Assembly: GCF_002177135.1 (NCBI RefSeq)
Contig: NZ_MWPH01000002.1
Location: forward strand, 992,001 to 1,056,000
DNA length: 64,000 bases
Direction of reading: 5' to 3'
Source of the DNA: Natronolimnobius baerhuensis
Lineage (GTDB): Archaea; Halobacteriota; Halobacteria; Halobacteriales; Natrialbaceae
Under the pieces are notes generated by a model, which did no database searches, had not been told where the DNA came from, and worked only from the letters and a program-made list of their open reading frames with translations. Of the stretch, positions 34,591 through 43,453 are shown one piece after another. How positions within the stretch are numbered: the stretch's first letter is position 1; each line of letters begins with the position of its first letter. The position numbers and the translations under genes are program-made.

Positions 34591-34950
34591 ATGTTCGTTT
34601 GTGCCGATCACATCGATTGGACGCCGCTCGAGACGGTCAGTAGCGTTCTTGCCGCGGCCAACTGGTACGATTTCCTGCTCGCAATCGTGCCGGTTGCATT
34701 CGCGGTTGCACTGATCGCTGCGGCCGTGACGAGTGTCCCACAGATTCAGATGTTGGCTGGCGCAGCACTCGTTGGCGTACTCGTCATCATCGAGGCCTGC
34801 TACCGGAATCCTCCACTTGAGCAGGGATACGGTCGCAGCATCGACAGCAACCGTTTTCTCGCGAACTCACTGCTCAACTCGCATCCGACGAGGGCCGATA
34901 GCGCCGGCTCACGGCACGCCAGCCGCCGCGACGGAACAGCCAGTAGGTGA
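34591..34950 (+). CDS. Small membrane protein, unknown function
   Basis: 119 aa. An amphipathic N-terminal part (DHIDWTPLETVSSVLAAANWYDF) is followed by two hydrophobic segments (about 31-50 and 53-69) and YRNPP. A good ribosome-binding site (GAGGTGA) lies 6 bases before the ATG. The last 25 or so codons run antisense through the 3' end of the MATE gene (77-base convergent overlap) and look basic and non-conserved, so the ancestral protein probably ended near residue 80-90. Confidence 0.6.
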   Translation: MFVCADHIDWTPLETVSSVLAAANWYDFLLAIVPVAFAVALIAAAVTSVPQIQMLAGAALVGVLVIIEACYRNPPLEQGYGRSIDSNRFLANSLLNSHPTRADSAGSRHASRRDGTASR

Positions 34951-36319
34951 TCCCGCCGGGAACGAACGTCTCGAGCAAGAACGCGAGATAGAGCCCCGCA
35001 ACGCCGAGTGGCGTCACCAGCCCGAGCGCAGCGGCCGGCAGCGCGAACACGTAGCGGCCGATCAGCGAGGCGACGAACGGTTTTCGAGTATCGCCAGCGC
35101 CGAGTAAGGCACCGCTTGCCGTGCCGTCGATGCCGAGGCCGATTGCGCTGACTCCGCTGACCGCGATGAAAATGGCTGTCTGGCCGATATTGTCGTCCTC
35201 GACGAACAGCGTGGCGAGGGGTTCTGCGAGCGCGATGACGACGACAGCCATGACGAGATACGTCACGATTGCGATGCGGATGATCGCAGCGCCGTAGGCT
35301 GCGGCCTCGTCTTCTTCGTTTGCGCCAAGGTGCTGGCCGACGAGCGAACTCGAGGCCAGGCCGAGTCCCCAGTTGACGCTGTTGATCTGGCTGCGGACGC
35401 GGCGGGCGACTTCGACGGCGGTGACGACAGCGGGGCCGAAGGTTGCGGCGATCCACAGCAGCGGGAAGACGATAAGGCCCTGCGCGAGTCGGCGACCGAT
35501 CTCGGGGGCAGAGATTTCGACCAGTTGGCGGGCGAGTGGGAGATCGATCCACGTCCCTGAGCGGGTGACGGGGACCGGACTTGGCTCCATCCCGAGGCGG
35601 CCGTAGGATCGGCCGGTCATCCCCCAGCCCAGCACGAGCGTGACGAATCCCGTCGAGAGCGTCGTGCCGATGGCTGCGCCGGCGACGCCCATGTCGAACC
35701 CGAAGATAAAGAGGCCGCTGAGAAGGATGTTGAGCACCGCGCCGCCCGCACGGGCGACCATCTCAGTGAACGTATCGCCGACGCCCGTGTAGGTGCGACT
35801 GGCGATCAAGTTCAGCATCTCGAACAGTGCCGCGGGCGCGACGTAGACGAGATACGTGCTCCCGTGGGCGAGCGTCTCACCCTCGGCTCCAAAGAGTCCG
35901 ATCAGCCTCTCGGAAAACAGGAGAAAAATGGCCATGATCGGTACCGCGAGGGCGACGACCAGTAGGATACTCTGGGTAACCGCCAGCGACGCGCGTTCGG
36001 ACTCGTCGCCGCCATAATTCTGCGAGACCAGCGAGACCGTCCCGCCGGCGAGGCCGAGCCCCAGCATCGCGACGATTTCCCAGTACGCAAGCGCGAACGC
36101 GAGCCCTGCGGTCCCCGAGACACCAACTGCGACGCCGACCATCGCCAGATCCGCCGTCTGCTTGGACATAATCGCAAAGCCCGTGACGATCCGCGGCCAG
36201 GCCAGGTCCATCGTCGGCCGAAATCGTTCGGCGTCGATAATCCCGAGTCGCTCGAGGGTGCGAGCGAGGCGATCAACGACGGCCTCGAGTCGTCCCCGCT
36301 CGCTCCCGCGTCCTGTCAT
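34874..36319 (-). CDS. MATE family efflux transporter
   Basis: 481 aa with 12 predicted membrane helices in two related halves (about 40-240 and 265-460). Features include the N-terminal ASN-less NorM-like start, LGLAGGTVSLVSQNYGGDESERASLA near 93, and the second-half counterpart SSSLVGQHLGANEEDEAAAYG near 325. Sodium- or proton-coupled export of drugs or other cations is the family role. A short basic N-terminal extension precedes TM1. It overlaps convergently with the small membrane gene. Confidence 0.92.
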   Translation of the reverse strand: MTGRGSERGRLEAVVDRLARTLERLGIIDAERFRPTMDLAWPRIVTGFAIMSKQTADLAMVGVAVGVSGTAGLAFALAYWEIVAMLGLGLAGGTVSLVSQNYGGDESERASLAVTQSILLVVALAVPIMAIFLLFSERLIGLFGAEGETLAHGSTYLVYVAPAALFEMLNLIASRTYTGVGDTFTEMVARAGGAVLNILLSGLFIFGFDMGVAGAAIGTTLSTGFVTLVLGWGMTGRSYGRLGMEPSPVPVTRSGTWIDLPLARQLVEISAPEIGRRLAQGLIVFPLLWIAATFGPAVVTAVEVARRVRSQINSVNWGLGLASSSLVGQHLGANEEDEAAAYGAAIIRIAIVTYLVMAVVVIALAEPLATLFVEDDNIGQTAIFIAVSGVSAIGLGIDGTASGALLGAGDTRKPFVASLIGRYVFALPAAALGLVTPLGVAGLYLAFLLETFVPGGITYWLFRRGGWRAVSRRYRPSSDAS

Positions 36320-36425
36320 TACCCGTGCTTTCGGGAGGCTCCTCTTCGGTCTGTCGTTGAGCGCCCGCGTTCCCGAAGATGGAGTGAGTACAAAAACACT
36401 TTACCGTAGCCTTCGAGCGGGGTGT

Positions 36426-37043
36426 ATGAGACGACGAACGCTTCTCGCCAGCGTGTGCGGATCTGGTGCGGTGCTTGGCGGCTGTACGGTACCCCAGTCT
36501 GACTCGCGTGATCGGTCGTACATCCCGCGTTCGGCGGCCGAGTTTCCAATCGCCACAGCCGATTTTCGCGATATGAATCCAAGACGTTTCGACGAACGCG
36601 AACCTGCTCAGACGATAGCAATCGGAAGCGAAGCGGCCCTCGAGGACTCGTTCGAACCGCACGACATCTACCTCTGGAATAGGATCACGGAACGCGATAT
36701 CGATATTCGGCTTATCGACATGTGGGAACGCGAGGTTGTCTTCGACGAAACCGAGACTGTACCGGCCGATTCGATCTATTCGTTCACGGTTTGGGCTCCA
36801 GCAGTGTACCTTCTCGAGCTGGTCGTTCCAGCCACCGACACGCAGCAGGTGTTGCGAATCCCCTGCCGTGTCTTCGATTGTAACATCACCTCAACGCGCG
36901 TTGCACTCGAGGCCGACGACCAGTTCGACGCAGTTGCACAGTCGACGGTGGTACTTTGCCCGAATCCGATCTGTGAGTCAGGAGAATCCATCCAGATAGA
37001 AGACGTTTCTATCAACTCGAGCGTAGAACTAGACCTCGAGTAG
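36426..37043 (+). CDS. Secreted lipoprotein, unknown function
   Basis: 205 aa. MRRRTLLASVCGSGAVLGGC is a signal peptide with a lipobox (LGGC, Cys20) and an RR pair near the N-terminus, indicating Tat-type lipoprotein export. The mature part is beta-rich (DIYLWNRITERDIDIRLIDMWERE, then YSFTVWAPAVYLLELVVP) and contains paired cysteines near 155-185 that may form disulfides. I do not recognise a family. Confidence 0.75.
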   Translation: MRRRTLLASVCGSGAVLGGCTVPQSDSRDRSYIPRSAAEFPIATADFRDMNPRRFDEREPAQTIAIGSEAALEDSFEPHDIYLWNRITERDIDIRLIDMWEREVVFDETETVPADSIYSFTVWAPAVYLLELVVPATDTQQVLRIPCRVFDCNITSTRVALEADDQFDAVAQSTVVLCPNPICESGESIQIEDVSINSSVELDLE

Positions 37044-37119
37044 ATTGTCTCGCCAGTTGGCGGTGCTCACGAAGCCTCGAGAGAGCGCCGATCACTCAGA
37101 GCGACCGACAGCAGGCGTA

Positions 37120-37830
37120 TCAGGCGTGGTCGTCGCGGTCGCGGTTCGCCAGAACGTATCCGACTCCGCCGAGTCCAGCGAGCGTGCCGAGGACGCCGAA
37201 TCCAGGTATCGAATCGCTGTCGCCAGCCGTGTCGGTTTCGTTGTCTACGGCATTGGCGTCGCTCGAGTTGGCACCGTCGTCGCCACTCGTCGTTTCGTTC
37301 AAGGAGTCGCTTTCGCCATTGAGGTCGTCGTCCGACGCGTCAGTCTCATTTTCAGCCGGCCTATCGTCGTCCGTAGACTCGTTGTCGTCGTCCTCGTCGC
37401 CCGCGCCGTCCATGGATCCGCCCAGTGGTTCCGGTCCCTCGTCGTCGCTCACCTCGTCGATGTCGATTGGGACTCCGTCTCGAGAGTCCTCGAGTTCCGA
37501 ACGGGCCGCCTCTTCGTCCGAGGTGTATACCGTGACGACGAAGGCGTTGCGGTCGCAGATTTCGTCCTCACCGAGTGAGCGCCCGGTCCTCTCGAACCAG
37601 GGTTTGTCCGCCAATTCCGCGGACAATTCGTCCGCGACATCACGCGAGCGTTCGACCTGGTCCCACCACGCTTTGGGAACCTCTTCAGTTGCAATGACCT
37701 CATCACCCGACATGGCTGTCGCAATCTCAGTCAGTTCACAGTCCGCTTCGTCAGTGCGTGCGCTTGCGGCCGCCGGGACCGCGCTCACAGAGAGACAGCC
37801 GAGCGTTGCGAGCATGTGCCGTCGGTTCAT
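37120..37830 (-). CDS. PGF-CTERM-anchored surface protein, unknown function
   Basis: 236 aa. The N-terminal signal MNRRHMLATLGCLSVSAVPAAASA is followed by a folded part (about 28-110), a long Asp/Glu/Asn/Ser-rich linker with N-x-S/T sites (about 125-205), and the C-terminal tripartite signal SIPGFG, then a hydrophobic stretch, then RDRDD. PGF-CTERM proteins are processed by archaeosortase A and lipid-anchored to the cell surface. The acidic, glycosylatable linker probably spans the S-layer. Confidence 0.82.
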   Translation of the reverse strand: MNRRHMLATLGCLSVSAVPAAASARTDEADCELTEIATAMSGDEVIATEEVPKAWWDQVERSRDVADELSAELADKPWFERTGRSLGEDEICDRNAFVVTVYTSDEEAARSELEDSRDGVPIDIDEVSDDEGPEPLGGSMDGAGDEDDDNESTDDDRPAENETDASDDDLNGESDSLNETTSGDDGANSSDANAVDNETDTAGDSDSIPGFGVLGTLAGLGGVGYVLANRDRDDHA

Positions 37831-37934
37831 ACGCCAATCATTGTTTCCATCTCACATAAAGCAGCGGAAAGCTAAAACAGATTTTGCACCGCTAGCGTGC
37901 TCTGTCTGACCGAGTTACGTGTCATTCGAGGGGG

Positions 37935-39026
37935 TTAGCCACGAAGCCTCGAGAGCATCACGCGCAGATGATCCAGCGATAGCAGCGAGGTCGGTCGGTC
38001 CATGTGGACGCCGATTTCGCCCGAGAGCGCGCCGAGACCGACTCGCTGGACCGGCTCTGGTAGCGAGTAGGCGCGGCGAATCCAGTGGGCCAGTTGCTGT
38101 TCTCGAGCCAGATCATCGCGCCAGGCGTGTTCGTAGGCCGCGAGCGTCGTCGGTCGCTGGGGGTCGATTTCGCGGGCGGCGTGGTCGGCACAGGTCATGC
38201 CGTAGAGGATGCCGCCGCCGGTGAAGGGCTTGGTCTGGGCGGCCGCATCGCCGATGAGAAAGACGCGCCGGGAGGTGACGCGATCTGCTGGACCGACAGG
38301 AATCGCGCCGGAACAGCGGTGTGAGACGTCGATTTCGTAGCCATCGATCAGTTCCTCGAAGTGCTTGTTCACGTGCACGCCCGGTGGGGTAGCCAGTCCG
38401 TACTCGACGCCGGCCTCGCCACGAGGGATGCGCCAGGCGAAGAAGGTTGGCGCGGTGAGGTGGACGTCGACGAAGTTCTCGTGGTCATCCTCGTCCGAAA
38501 AGGCCAGCACGCCGTGGAGCAACTCGTCGGGCTGTGGAAGGTCACACTCCTCGCGCACTCTCGAGCGCGGGCCGTCGCAGCCGGCGACCATGCGGGCCTC
38601 GTGGGTGACGACGCCGTCGGGACCGCTGGCGGTCACCGTCACGTGGTCTGCGTGTTCGTCGACCTCGGTGACGGTGTGGTGCTCGCGAACGTCTGCGCCA
38701 GCCTCTCGAGCGAGGTCGGCGAGGTGTTGGTCGAGACCGACGCGGTCGATGACGTTTGAGGCGACCTCGTCTTTGTAGAACGGATACGAGTCACTGTGTG
38801 GGCCGCCGACGTGGAATCGCGCGCCGTAAATCTCGTTCTGAAAGAGGTCGTCTCGAGCGCCCTGACCGGTGTACTCCCAGATGTCGGTGCTGACGTGACC
38901 CGAGCAGGCAAGCGGCGTCCCAACGGTCCCCTGCTCTAAGGCGAGTACGTCGTAGCCCTTTTCGGCGGCTCGTCGCGAGAACCGCGCCCCGGCCGGGCCG
39001 ACGCCCACGACGACGAAATCATACAT
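37935..39026 (-). CDS. Geranylgeranyl reductase-family FAD oxidoreductase
   Basis: 363 aa. The N-terminal FAD motif is VVVGVGPAGARFSRRAAEKGYDVLALEQ, followed by ACSGHVS near 41 and VFLIGDAAAQTKPFTGGGILYGM near 273. The motif FAWRIPRGE (near 208) corresponds to the YxWxFP substrate-site signature of geranylgeranyl reductases. Such enzymes saturate the isoprenoid chains of archaeal lipids or quinones. This copy is a paralogue candidate rather than necessarily the main digeranylgeranylglycerophospholipid reductase. A TATA box 26 bases upstream supports ATG 39026. Confidence 0.85.
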   Translation of the reverse strand: MYDFVVVGVGPAGARFSRRAAEKGYDVLALEQGTVGTPLACSGHVSTDIWEYTGQGARDDLFQNEIYGARFHVGGPHSDSYPFYKDEVASNVIDRVGLDQHLADLAREAGADVREHHTVTEVDEHADHVTVTASGPDGVVTHEARMVAGCDGPRSRVREECDLPQPDELLHGVLAFSDEDDHENFVDVHLTAPTFFAWRIPRGEAGVEYGLATPPGVHVNKHFEELIDGYEIDVSHRCSGAIPVGPADRVTSRRVFLIGDAAAQTKPFTGGGILYGMTCADHAAREIDPQRPTTLAAYEHAWRDDLAREQQLAHWIRRAYSLPEPVQRVGLGALSGEIGVHMDRPTSLLSLDHLRVMLSRLRG

Positions 39027-39048
39027 GGTCAGTACGTTCACGTCGGCG

Positions 39049-39054
39049 AATAAA
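39049..39054 (-). promoter_or_regulatory. TATA box of the geranylgeranyl-reductase-like gene
   Basis: Minus-strand TTTATT, within an AT-rich stretch, centred about 26 bases before ATG 39026. Confidence 0.6.
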
Positions 39055-39109
39055 TATTCTGTCGAAGGCTGCACCTCGAGTGGCAGTCGTGTCAGCGTCG
39101 CCCCGTGTG

Positions 39110-39874
39110 CTACAACACGAACGGTCCCTGCTGTTGGATCACCTCGCCGTGTGGACGGCCGGCGACGGCGACGACGCGGAGTTCGCTTTCGGTCTCGTTT
39201 TTGCCCTTGCTCTCGAGGGCGACCGACCGAGATTCTGTGAGTGGGAACACGTCACCCTCCTCGAACTCGTGTCCCGCGACAGTCCCCTCACCGGAAACAC
39301 CGTACAGAAAGCCGGTCCAGCCGTCCGGTACTGTCCACGTCCAGGTGTCTGTCACACGCACGTCGTGGTAGGTGAGTTCGGTCGTTGGCTCGAGCGGTGA
39401 TCCCTCACCGACGACGGTCGTGATCGTCGCCCCGTCTTCCTCGACTGTCGACAGGTCGTCGGCCGCCGCGTCCGCGTAGTTGGGGTCGCTGTCTTTCTCC
39501 TCGCGCGGGAGGTTGATCCACAGCTGGAGGCCGCTACAGCCCGCGCCGTTTGCGGGCAGTTCCGAGTGGCGAATTCCCTGGCCAGCCGTAATATGCATGG
39601 CCTCGCCAGGCGTCGCCGTGTGAGAAACGCCCAGCGAATCCTCGTGGTCCATCCCGCCCTCGAGCATGTACGAGACGATCTCGAAGCCGCGATGTGGGTG
39701 CATCGGAAAGCCGTCGTCGGGCTCGATGTAGAAGCGCTCGAAGAGGACGAACGGATCAAGATGTGTGGGAAAGGCGTTCGTCGGGAACGCGCGCGTCGAA
39801 TTGACGCCGGTGCCGTGGCGAACCGTCTCGCCCGCAATCGGCTCGCTCGAGGCGTCGGATGCGTCCGGGTTCAT
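39110..39874 (-). CDS. Pirin family protein
   Basis: A 254-aa bicupin. The metal-ligand signature HPHRGFEIVSYMLEGGMDHEDS lies near 56-77, with HITAGQGIRHSE near 93-104. This is the pirin iron site, which in some members gives quercetinase activity and in others a redox-sensing role. The C-terminal cupin is less conserved. I chose ATG 39874 (MNPDASDASSE), because the longer frame overlaps the gene upstream. Confidence 0.88.
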   Translation of the reverse strand: MNPDASDASSEPIAGETVRHGTGVNSTRAFPTNAFPTHLDPFVLFERFYIEPDDGFPMHPHRGFEIVSYMLEGGMDHEDSLGVSHTATPGEAMHITAGQGIRHSELPANGAGCSGLQLWINLPREEKDSDPNYADAAADDLSTVEEDGATITTVVGEGSPLEPTTELTYHDVRVTDTWTWTVPDGWTGFLYGVSGEGTVAGHEFEEGDVFPLTESRSVALESKGKNETESELRVVAVAGRPHGEVIQQQGPFVL

Positions 39875-39924
39875 AGTCGGGTTCGGGTCGCTGTCCAGAT
39901 AAGCAACCCGGCTGGCGAGAGTGC

Positions 39925-40551
39925 TCACTCCTCGAGCAGCGTCCACAGTCGCTCGGTGTCGCCTTCGAAGCGCTCGAGCAGGTCGCGCATCTCACGGCGA
40001 TGGTCGTCGGTCACGTCGACGTGGACCATTCCCTCGCCGGGCTGGCCGTAGACGACGTGTGCGCCCTCGGGAGCGACAGCGATTGCGGGGAGGGCAACGA
40101 GGTCCTCTTCGCCCTCGACCAGAATCGTCGTCGGCTCCTCGCGGGCCAGGCCCTCGCGTAACGCACGGATAACATCCACCGAAATTTCGGCGGGCGGATT
40201 GACGGCCTCGAGGTGGATGTCATCAGTGACAGCCGCCTGAATCTCGTCGCCGACCGCTTCACGTTCGGTTCGTTCGTCGACGAGTGCAACGTCGGGCGTC
40301 CGGCCGGCCTCGAGAAGGTGGTAGGTGACGACGTCGCCGACAGCGATCAGTGGCCCATCGACATCGGCGAGAAGTACGCTGGCATCGGTCTCGATTGGCC
40401 CGATTGGCTCTTTGAGTTCAGCACGGAGAGCATCGGGGAGGACGAGTAACTGGTCGTTGGACTGGCCATCGTTGTGGTCGCCGTCGCCCGCTTTATCGGG
40501 CGCAGACGCTGGCGATCCGTCTCGAGTTGGGTCGGATTCATCAGAAGTCAC
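39925..40551 (-). CDS. GTP-dependent dephospho-CoA kinase (DUF359 family)
   Basis: 208 aa. An acidic N-terminal extension of about 35 residues is followed by the DUF359 core: LLVLPDALRAELKEPIGPI, GDVVTYHLLEAG, VNPPAEISVDVIRALRE, VEGEEDLVALPAIAVAPEGAHVVYGQPGEGMV. This archaeal family was shown to phosphorylate dephospho-CoA with GTP, the last step of coenzyme A synthesis. It is the last gene of the conserved operon behind spt4 (20-base gap). Confidence 0.9.
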   Translation of the reverse strand: MTSDESDPTRDGSPASAPDKAGDGDHNDGQSNDQLLVLPDALRAELKEPIGPIETDASVLLADVDGPLIAVGDVVTYHLLEAGRTPDVALVDERTEREAVGDEIQAAVTDDIHLEAVNPPAEISVDVIRALREGLAREEPTTILVEGEEDLVALPAIAVAPEGAHVVYGQPGEGMVHVDVTDDHRREMRDLLERFEGDTERLWTLLEE

Positions 40552-40571
40552 GGATACAGAGATAGAAACGG

Positions 40572-40769
40572 TTACCGGACCTTCAGCGCGTATGCGCCGG
40601 ATTCGGTGACCTGCATCTCGGTTGCGATCTGGCTCTCCTCGGGATGGGCGATGACGACGTAGCCAGCCCAGTCCTCGGTCAGCGACGAGGAGTTACAGGC
40701 GTCGCAGGTCTCGTTGTCCGGGTCGTTGACCCGATGACACTCACGACAGACGAGACGGTCTGAAGCCAT
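40572..40769 (-). CDS. spt4: Transcription elongation factor Spt4
   Basis: A 65-aa protein with one zinc ribbon (CREC ... CDAC, Cys8/11/22/25) and the Spt4 tail DWAGYVVIAHPEESQIATEM. It pairs with Spt5 to clamp RNA polymerase during elongation. It lies 2 bases after rpo7. Confidence 0.94.
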   Translation of the reverse strand: MASDRLVCRECHRVNDPDNETCDACNSSSLTEDWAGYVVIAHPEESQIATEMQVTESGAYALKVR

Positions 40770-40771
40770 GG

Positions 40772-41344
40772 TTATTCACCCTCTGCAGGGGCTTCCTGGC
40801 GCTCGTGTTCTTCTTTGAGCCACCCGTGTTTGCCGAGGCCGGGCTGTTTCGCGGTGAGCCCGATCTTCGAGTCACGTGGGTTGCGCTCGTCGATGCTCTT
40901 GGTGACAATTCGTGCGCGGACGGCGTCTTCGACGCCCAGCGTTCGGTTGGAATCGTTCGACGCCAGTTGCTGGTTCTCGCCGTCGAAGGCGAGATACTCA
41001 TCGGAAATCTGGGAGACGTGGAGCAGGCCGTCAACGGGGCCGATCCCGACGAACGCACCGAACTCGACGACTTCGACGACCGTCCCGTCGACGACTTCCT
41101 GCATCTGTGGATCGAACGTGAGGGCATCGAAATCGGCTTCGTAGTAGACGCCAGGTTCGTTCGGGAGCACTGTCCCCTCGCCGATATCGTGGACGTTCGT
41201 CACCGAGACGATGCTGCCGACTTCTTCGTCCATTCGGCCTTCGAGTTTGTCCTGTAGCAGTCGCTTCACGAGGTTCGGCGAAACGTCACCGAGTGCCTCA
41301 GGCGGTACCTCCACCGTATCTTTCAATCTGACCCGTTTGTACAT
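40772..41344 (-). CDS. rpo7: DNA-directed RNA polymerase subunit Rpo7 (RpoE1)
   Basis: 190 aa. The N-terminal RNP-like tip domain (YKRVRLKDTVEVPPEALG) is followed by an S1 domain (about 82-165: GTVVEVVEFGAFVGIGPVDGLLHVSQISDEYL). It forms the stalk with Rpo4. The start abuts the stop of the PIN-domain gene, and spt4 follows 2 bases after its stop. Confidence 0.95.
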   Translation of the reverse strand: MYKRVRLKDTVEVPPEALGDVSPNLVKRLLQDKLEGRMDEEVGSIVSVTNVHDIGEGTVLPNEPGVYYEADFDALTFDPQMQEVVDGTVVEVVEFGAFVGIGPVDGLLHVSQISDEYLAFDGENQQLASNDSNRTLGVEDAVRARIVTKSIDERNPRDSKIGLTAKQPGLGKHGWLKEEHERQEAPAEGE

Positions 41345-41746
41345 CTATGGTTGAGTTATCGCTAACTTGTTTCTCCCGCGTAATGCAATTACCGGTACGC
41401 TCGCCTCGAGCACCCGGTCGCCCAATGGGCGGTCGTTCGTGACGACGTAGTCGACGGTGCCCCGACGGGCGAGTTCGACCAGCGCGTCGTCGGCGTACGA
41501 TGCCTCCGTGTCGACGATGAGACAGCGTTCAGTCGCCAGGTCGTGGCCGACGTTCGCTGCCGTCCCCTCCGTCCCACCCTTCTCAGAGAGGCGACGAAGT
41601 TCTTCGATGACGGCCTGTGGCGCAGTCGGCTCGTAGCCATCGAGGACGCGCTCGAGTTCGTCGAACAATCGCACGTCGAGTTCGACTGGCATCATGAGCG
41701 CGCTCGTATCCAGTGCGACTTGTGCCGGTCCTGTGCCCGTACTCAT
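41345..41746 (-). CDS. PIN-domain protein, Utp24/Fcf1-like rRNA-processing type
   Basis: 133 aa. PIN acidic residues visible: VALDTSALM (Asp13), IEELRRL, ASYADDALVELA and VTNDRPLG. The position between eif2g and rpo7 is conserved in archaea and, with no antitoxin partner, argues for an RNA-processing nuclease and not a VapC toxin. No gap to rpo7; about 20 bases from eif2g. Confidence 0.88.
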   Translation of the reverse strand: MSTGTGPAQVALDTSALMMPVELDVRLFDELERVLDGYEPTAPQAVIEELRRLSEKGGTEGTAANVGHDLATERCLIVDTEASYADDALVELARRGTVDYVVTNDRPLGDRVLEASVPVIALRGRNKLAITQP

Positions 41747-41767
41747 TCGTCGTCAGTGCCCGTAATG

Positions 41768-42997
41768 TTACTCCTTGAGCGTCCCGAGTCCGATCAGTCG
41801 CCAGCGAGCACCGATACGGCGATTGATCGCGATTTTCGCGCCGGGTTCGGCCGCGACGGGCCGTTTGAGGTTAACCTCACACTCGCCTTCACGTGCGCTA
41901 GTGACCGCGCCGACGGTCGTTGCCGTCCCGACGGTCATCATCAGCGGCTCGCCCGTGCTGATCTCCTCGACTTCGCCGCCGTCAGTCCCGACGACACGCT
42001 CGAGGAGGTCAACATCCATCGTGAACGCCTGCCAGGTTGGCGGAAGCGAGCCGCGTGGCCCGGCCAGTCGGCCAGCGAGGGCGTCACCTTTCGTCAACGA
42101 TGGATCGAGTCCAGTCCCGACACCCAGCAGGCCGCCGGGTGTTGCGGTGTCGACTCCCTCGCCGCCAGCTTGCAGCGAGCGGATCGTCGTCTCGATTGGG
42201 ACGTACTCGGTCTGGCCGCCTTCTTCGACTTCGCGGCCGGGTTTGATCTCGATCTCGTCGTCGACCTCGAGTTCGCCCTGGACGAGGCTGCCGCCGAGGA
42301 CACCGCCGGAGAGGTCGGAAGCGGTGGTGCCTGGTTTGTTGATGTCGAAGCTCCGGGCGACGTGCATGCGCGGATCGGCATCGGGGTCGCGCTCGGGCGT
42401 CGGAATCTCGTCTTCGATAGCCTGAATGAGGAGGTCAATGTTGACTTCCTGGCCAGCAGAGACGGGAACGACCGGTGCGTCTTCGGCGACGGTTCCGGAG
42501 ACGAACTCCTGGATCTCCTCGTAGTTGCGCTGGGCTTGGTCCGTGCTGACGAGGTCGACCTTGTTCTGGGCGATGACGATGTTATCGATGCCGATGATAT
42601 CGAGCGCCATCAGGTGCTCTTCGGTCTGGGGCTGTGGGACGGGCTCGTTGGCGCTGACGACCAACACGGCTCCGTCCATCAGCGATGCTCCGGAGAGCAT
42701 CGTCGCCATCAAGGTCTCGTGACCTGGGGCGTCGACGAACGACACGGTCCGAAGTGGCTCGCTTTCCGAGCCGTCCGGACACTCCTCTGAAACGGTGTAA
42801 CAGTCGGGTTCCTCAAGGCCGTCGCAGTAGCGGAACGTCGCGTCCGCATAGCCAAGCCTGATGGAGATACCGCGTTTCATCTCCTCTGAGTGCTGGTCGG
42901 TCCACGAGCCGCTCAGGGCCTGAACCAGCGTGGTCTTGCCGTGGTCGACGTGACCGACGAGCCCGATGTTCACCTCCGGTTGTTGATTTCCTGCCAT
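41768..42997 (-). CDS. eif2g: Translation initiation factor aIF2 gamma subunit
   Basis: A 409-aa GTPase: [10 protein letters not shown] (near 14), DAPGHE and NKVD motifs. A zinc-knuckle-like segment with cysteines ([10 protein letters not shown] ... EEC near 57-75), then domains II and III ([24 protein letters not shown]). It delivers initiator Met-tRNA to the 30S subunit with aIF2 alpha and beta. It heads the operon with PIN, rpo7, spt4 and the CoA kinase. Confidence 0.96.
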   Translation of the reverse strand: MAGNQQPEVNIGLVGHVDHGKTTLVQALSGSWTDQHSEEMKRGISIRLGYADATFRYCDGLEEPDCYTVSEECPDGSESEPLRTVSFVDAPGHETLMATMLSGASLMDGAVLVVSANEPVPQPQTEEHLMALDIIGIDNIVIAQNKVDLVSTDQAQRNYEEIQEFVSGTVAEDAPVVPVSAGQEVNIDLLIQAIEDEIPTPERDPDADPRMHVARSFDINKPGTTASDLSGGVLGGSLVQGELEVDDEIEIKPGREVEEGGQTEYVPIETTIRSLQAGGEGVDTATPGGLLGVGTGLDPSLTKGDALAGRLAGPRGSLPPTWQAFTMDVDLLERVVGTDGGEVEEISTGEPLMMTVGTATTVGAVTSAREGECEVNLKRPVAAEPGAKIAINRRIGARWRLIGLGTLKE

Positions 42998-43453
42998 AAG
43001 ACGGTGAGTAATCTTAGCTATGGCTTCCGTCGTGCGCTTGATAAAGGTTGCGAGCTATCCCGCCGAATTGTCCCAGCCACGCGGTGAGAGTTGGGTTCGA
43101 AACTACGGTTCGTGAGCAGTGTCGTCACCACACACTCGAGGCGTTACCGCCCGAACTGGACGGAACAGACCAGTAGCTGTCCAGACAGCGCTGAACCCGG
43201 TTCACGTAGCCGCTGCAAGTCATCGCACACGGCAGATCGGCGATCAGTATGAATCGTTGCAGTTGTGACTATAGAGTCGCCATTGAACCTTAAAACAGCG
43301 TTTCAGGATTGGGAAGAATCTCAGTAAATTGGCCTGCTCTAGTGGGAAAACGCTCAGACGAGGCCAAAGACCGTTCAAGGTGATAGGTACATCACCGAAG
43401 TTCCGACGAATTGAGCAGCGACCGCGTGGGGAATTACGTTCTGGTCTGTTATC
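42998..43453. other. Intergenic region upstream of eif2g
   Basis: 456 bases. On the minus strand, CTTTATC at about 43039-43046 is a possible eif2g TATA box giving a leader of roughly 20 bases. The rest, up to the end of the beta-propeller gene, shows no coding frame, tRNA or clear inverted repeat. Confidence 0.45.

Noticed and set aside
41345-41746. VapC toxin of a toxin-antitoxin pair
   Set aside because: PIN fold, but no antitoxin gene adjacent and the operon position is the conserved rRNA-processing one.
41543-42790. 415-aa plus-strand frame over eif2g
   Set aside because: Antisense to the aIF2-gamma and PIN genes and without recognisable domains.
43080-43115. T-loop-like GGGTTCGAAAC suggesting a tRNA
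   Set aside because: Flanking bases do not form the T stem and no D arm, anticodon arm or acceptor pairing could be found.
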